NCBI GenBank assembly: GCA_029067025.1
Contig: JAIEFH010000270.1
Span: 1-14,187, forward strand
DNA length: 14,187 bases
Direction: 5' to 3'
DNA from: Oscillospiraceae bacterium
GTDB lineage: Bacteria; Bacillota; Clostridia; Oscillospirales; Oscillospiraceae
In this document: piece after piece, positions 13,162-14,187 of the stretch
Position numbering within the stretch: position 1 is the first letter of the stretch
Layout of the letters: the number at the start of each line of letters is the position of its first letter
The notes under the pieces: generated by a model
Database searches by the model: none
What the model saw: the letters and a program-made list of their open reading frames with translations, nothing else
Told to the model about the DNA's origin: nothing
Translations under genes and position numbers: made by a program

Positions 13162-14187
13162 TGGGAAAGCCAACCGGATTTTTGGACTATGACCGTCAGG
13201 GCAACCCCGGCCAGCCGCCCTTGGAGCGTATCAGGCACTGGAACGAGTTCCATCCCATGCTGCCCGAGGAGGAGCGGCGAAAGCAGGGGGGCCGGTGCAT
13301 GGAGTGCGGCGTGCCTTTCTGCCAGTCCGGCGTGGAGCTGGCGGGGATGTTCACCGGGTGCCCCCTACACAACCTGGTGCCGGAGTGGAACGACCTGGTG
13401 TACACCGGCAATATGGATCACGCCCTGAGCCGCCTGACCAAGACCAACAGCTTCCCGGAGTTCACAGGCCGGGTGTGCCCCGCGCTGTGCGAGGCGGCGT
13501 GCACCTGCGGGCTCAACGGTGACCCCGTGACGGTGAAGGAGAACGAGCTTGCCATCATTGAGGCGGGCTTCGCCTCGGGGGCCATGGAGCCCCAGCCCCC
13601 CAAAGTCCGCACCGGCAAACGGGTGGCGGTGGTAGGCTCCGGCCCAGCAGGGCTGGCCGCCGCCGATCATCTCAACCGCCGGGGCCACACCGTCACCGTG
13701 TTCGAGCGGGAGGACCGGGTGGGGGGCCTGCTGATGTACGGCATCCCCAACATGAAGCTGCAAAAGGAGGTCATCGCCCGCCGTGCCGACCTGATGTCGG
13801 CGGAGGGGGTGGAGTTCCGCACCTCCTGCGACGTGGGCCGGGACGTGTCCGCCCAAGAGCTGCTGGATGGGTTTGACGCGGTGATTCTGTGCTGCGGGGC
13901 GAAAAAGCCCCGGGGGCTGGCCGCGGCGGAGGGCGTGAACGGCGCGTATTACGCCGTGGACTTCCTGACCTCCACCACCAAATCCCTGCTGGACAGCGGG
14001 CTTGCCAAGGGCAGCTATATCGACGCGGCAGAAAAGGACGTGGTCATTGTGGGCGGCGGCGACACGGGCAACGACTGCGTGGGCACCGCCATCCGCCACG
14101 GGTGTAAATCCGTTATTCAACTGGAGATGATGCCCAAGGCTCCCGACAGCCGCACCGCCGATAATCCCTGGCCCCAGTGGCCGAAAG
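13161..14187 (+). CDS. gltD: Glutamate synthase, small subunit (cut by window end)
   Basis: GltD takes electrons from NAD(P)H through FAD and two 4Fe-4S clusters and passes them to GltB. The first 342 residues are in the window; about 150 more are expected beyond it. The N-terminus shows the cluster cysteines 46, 49, 54, 67 (RCMECGVPFCQSG) and 106, 110, 114, 116 (CPALCEAACTC). VAVVGSGPAGLAAAD (155-169) is the FAD-binding Rossmann motif, and the second nucleotide motif VVIVGGGDTGNDC is at 294-306. MYGIPNMKL (192-200) is typical of the family. The ATG shares its A with the gltB TAA, and GGGAGG (13146-13151) lies nine bases upstream. No break or frameshift was seen. GltD-like subunits also occur in other oxidoreductases, but coupling to gltB settles the assignment. 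Confidence 0.96.
   Translation, partial: MGKPTGFLDYDRQGNPGQPPLERIRHWNEFHPMLPEEERRKQGGRCMECGVPFCQSGVELAGMFTGCPLHNLVPEWNDLVYTGNMDHALSRLTKTNSFPEFTGRVCPALCEAACTCGLNGDPVTVKENELAIIEAGFASGAMEPQPPKVRTGKRVAVVGSGPAGLAAADHLNRRGHTVTVFEREDRVGGLLMYGIPNMKLQKEVIARRADLMSAEGVEFRTSCDVGRDVSAQELLDGFDAVILCCGAKKPRGLAAAEGVNGAYYAVDFLTSTTKSLLDSGLAKGSYIDAAEKDVVIVGGGDTGNDCVGTAIRHGCKSVIQLEMMPKAPDSRTADNPWPQWPK

Noticed and set aside
8464..13173. 1569-codon open frame antisense to gltB
   Set aside because: It is very long, but it is opposite gltB throughout and has the same His/Gln/Val/Gly-rich, domain-free composition. Strong G/C third-position bias removes stops from this antisense frame.
1..14187. CRISPR arrays, tRNA or rRNA genes, insertion sequences, attachment sites, replication origin
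   Set aside because: No regular spaced repeats, cloverleaf-like blocks, transposase-like frames, target-site duplications or origin boxes were seen.

Overview
The window looks like a chromosomal core-metabolism segment from a GC-rich anaerobic Firmicute. The gene content and the near-consensus sigma-A promoters suggest a Clostridia / Oscillospiraceae-type gut organism (Flavonifractor / Lawsonibacter-like). That placement is inferred from protein style and base composition, not from a search. No mobile element, CRISPR array, tRNA or rRNA was seen.

Layout. Two genes point left: an acyltransferase-3 family membrane protein (140-1249), which looks visibly less GC-rich than its neighbours, and pyruvate,phosphate dikinase ppdK (1394-4024). 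A 448-bp divergent regulatory region follows (4025-4472). It holds a ppdK promoter, a strong extended -10 glnA promoter, two copies of a 7-11-7 dyad, and a structured glnA leader with an intrinsic terminator. Everything to the right points right: glnA (4473-5804), an ANTAR-domain RNA-binding regulator (5835-6374), dapF (6459-7253), dapL (7311-8528), gltB (8620-13161) and gltD (13161 to beyond the window end).

How the genes fit together. GlnA and GltBD form the GS-GOGAT cycle that turns ammonium into glutamate. DapL uses glutamate to make LL-diaminopimelate, and DapF epimerises that to meso-DAP for lysine and peptidoglycan. PPDK links pyruvate and PEP, using or making ATP and pyrophosphate. 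The right-hand block is therefore a nitrogen-assimilation and DAP-synthesis cluster.

Most interesting signal. The regulatory layer appears to work through RNA. The glnA leader has a 12-bp terminator hairpin followed by six T's, placed between promoter and gene. A competing small hairpin with an ANTAR-type hexaloop (A at position 1, G at position 4) overlaps its 5' arm. The gene directly after glnA encodes an ANTAR protein. A second terminator-like hairpin sits just before the gltB ribosome site, with no room for a promoter behind it. This suggests one ANTAR antiterminator controlling both halves of GS-GOGAT, resembling the glnA-nitR arrangement I recall from solventogenic clostridia. The two 25-bp dyads of the form CGGGTTT-N11-AAACCYG, 74 bp apart with one over the glnA -10, suggest a further DNA-binding regulator, possibly of the LysR (T-N11-A) type.
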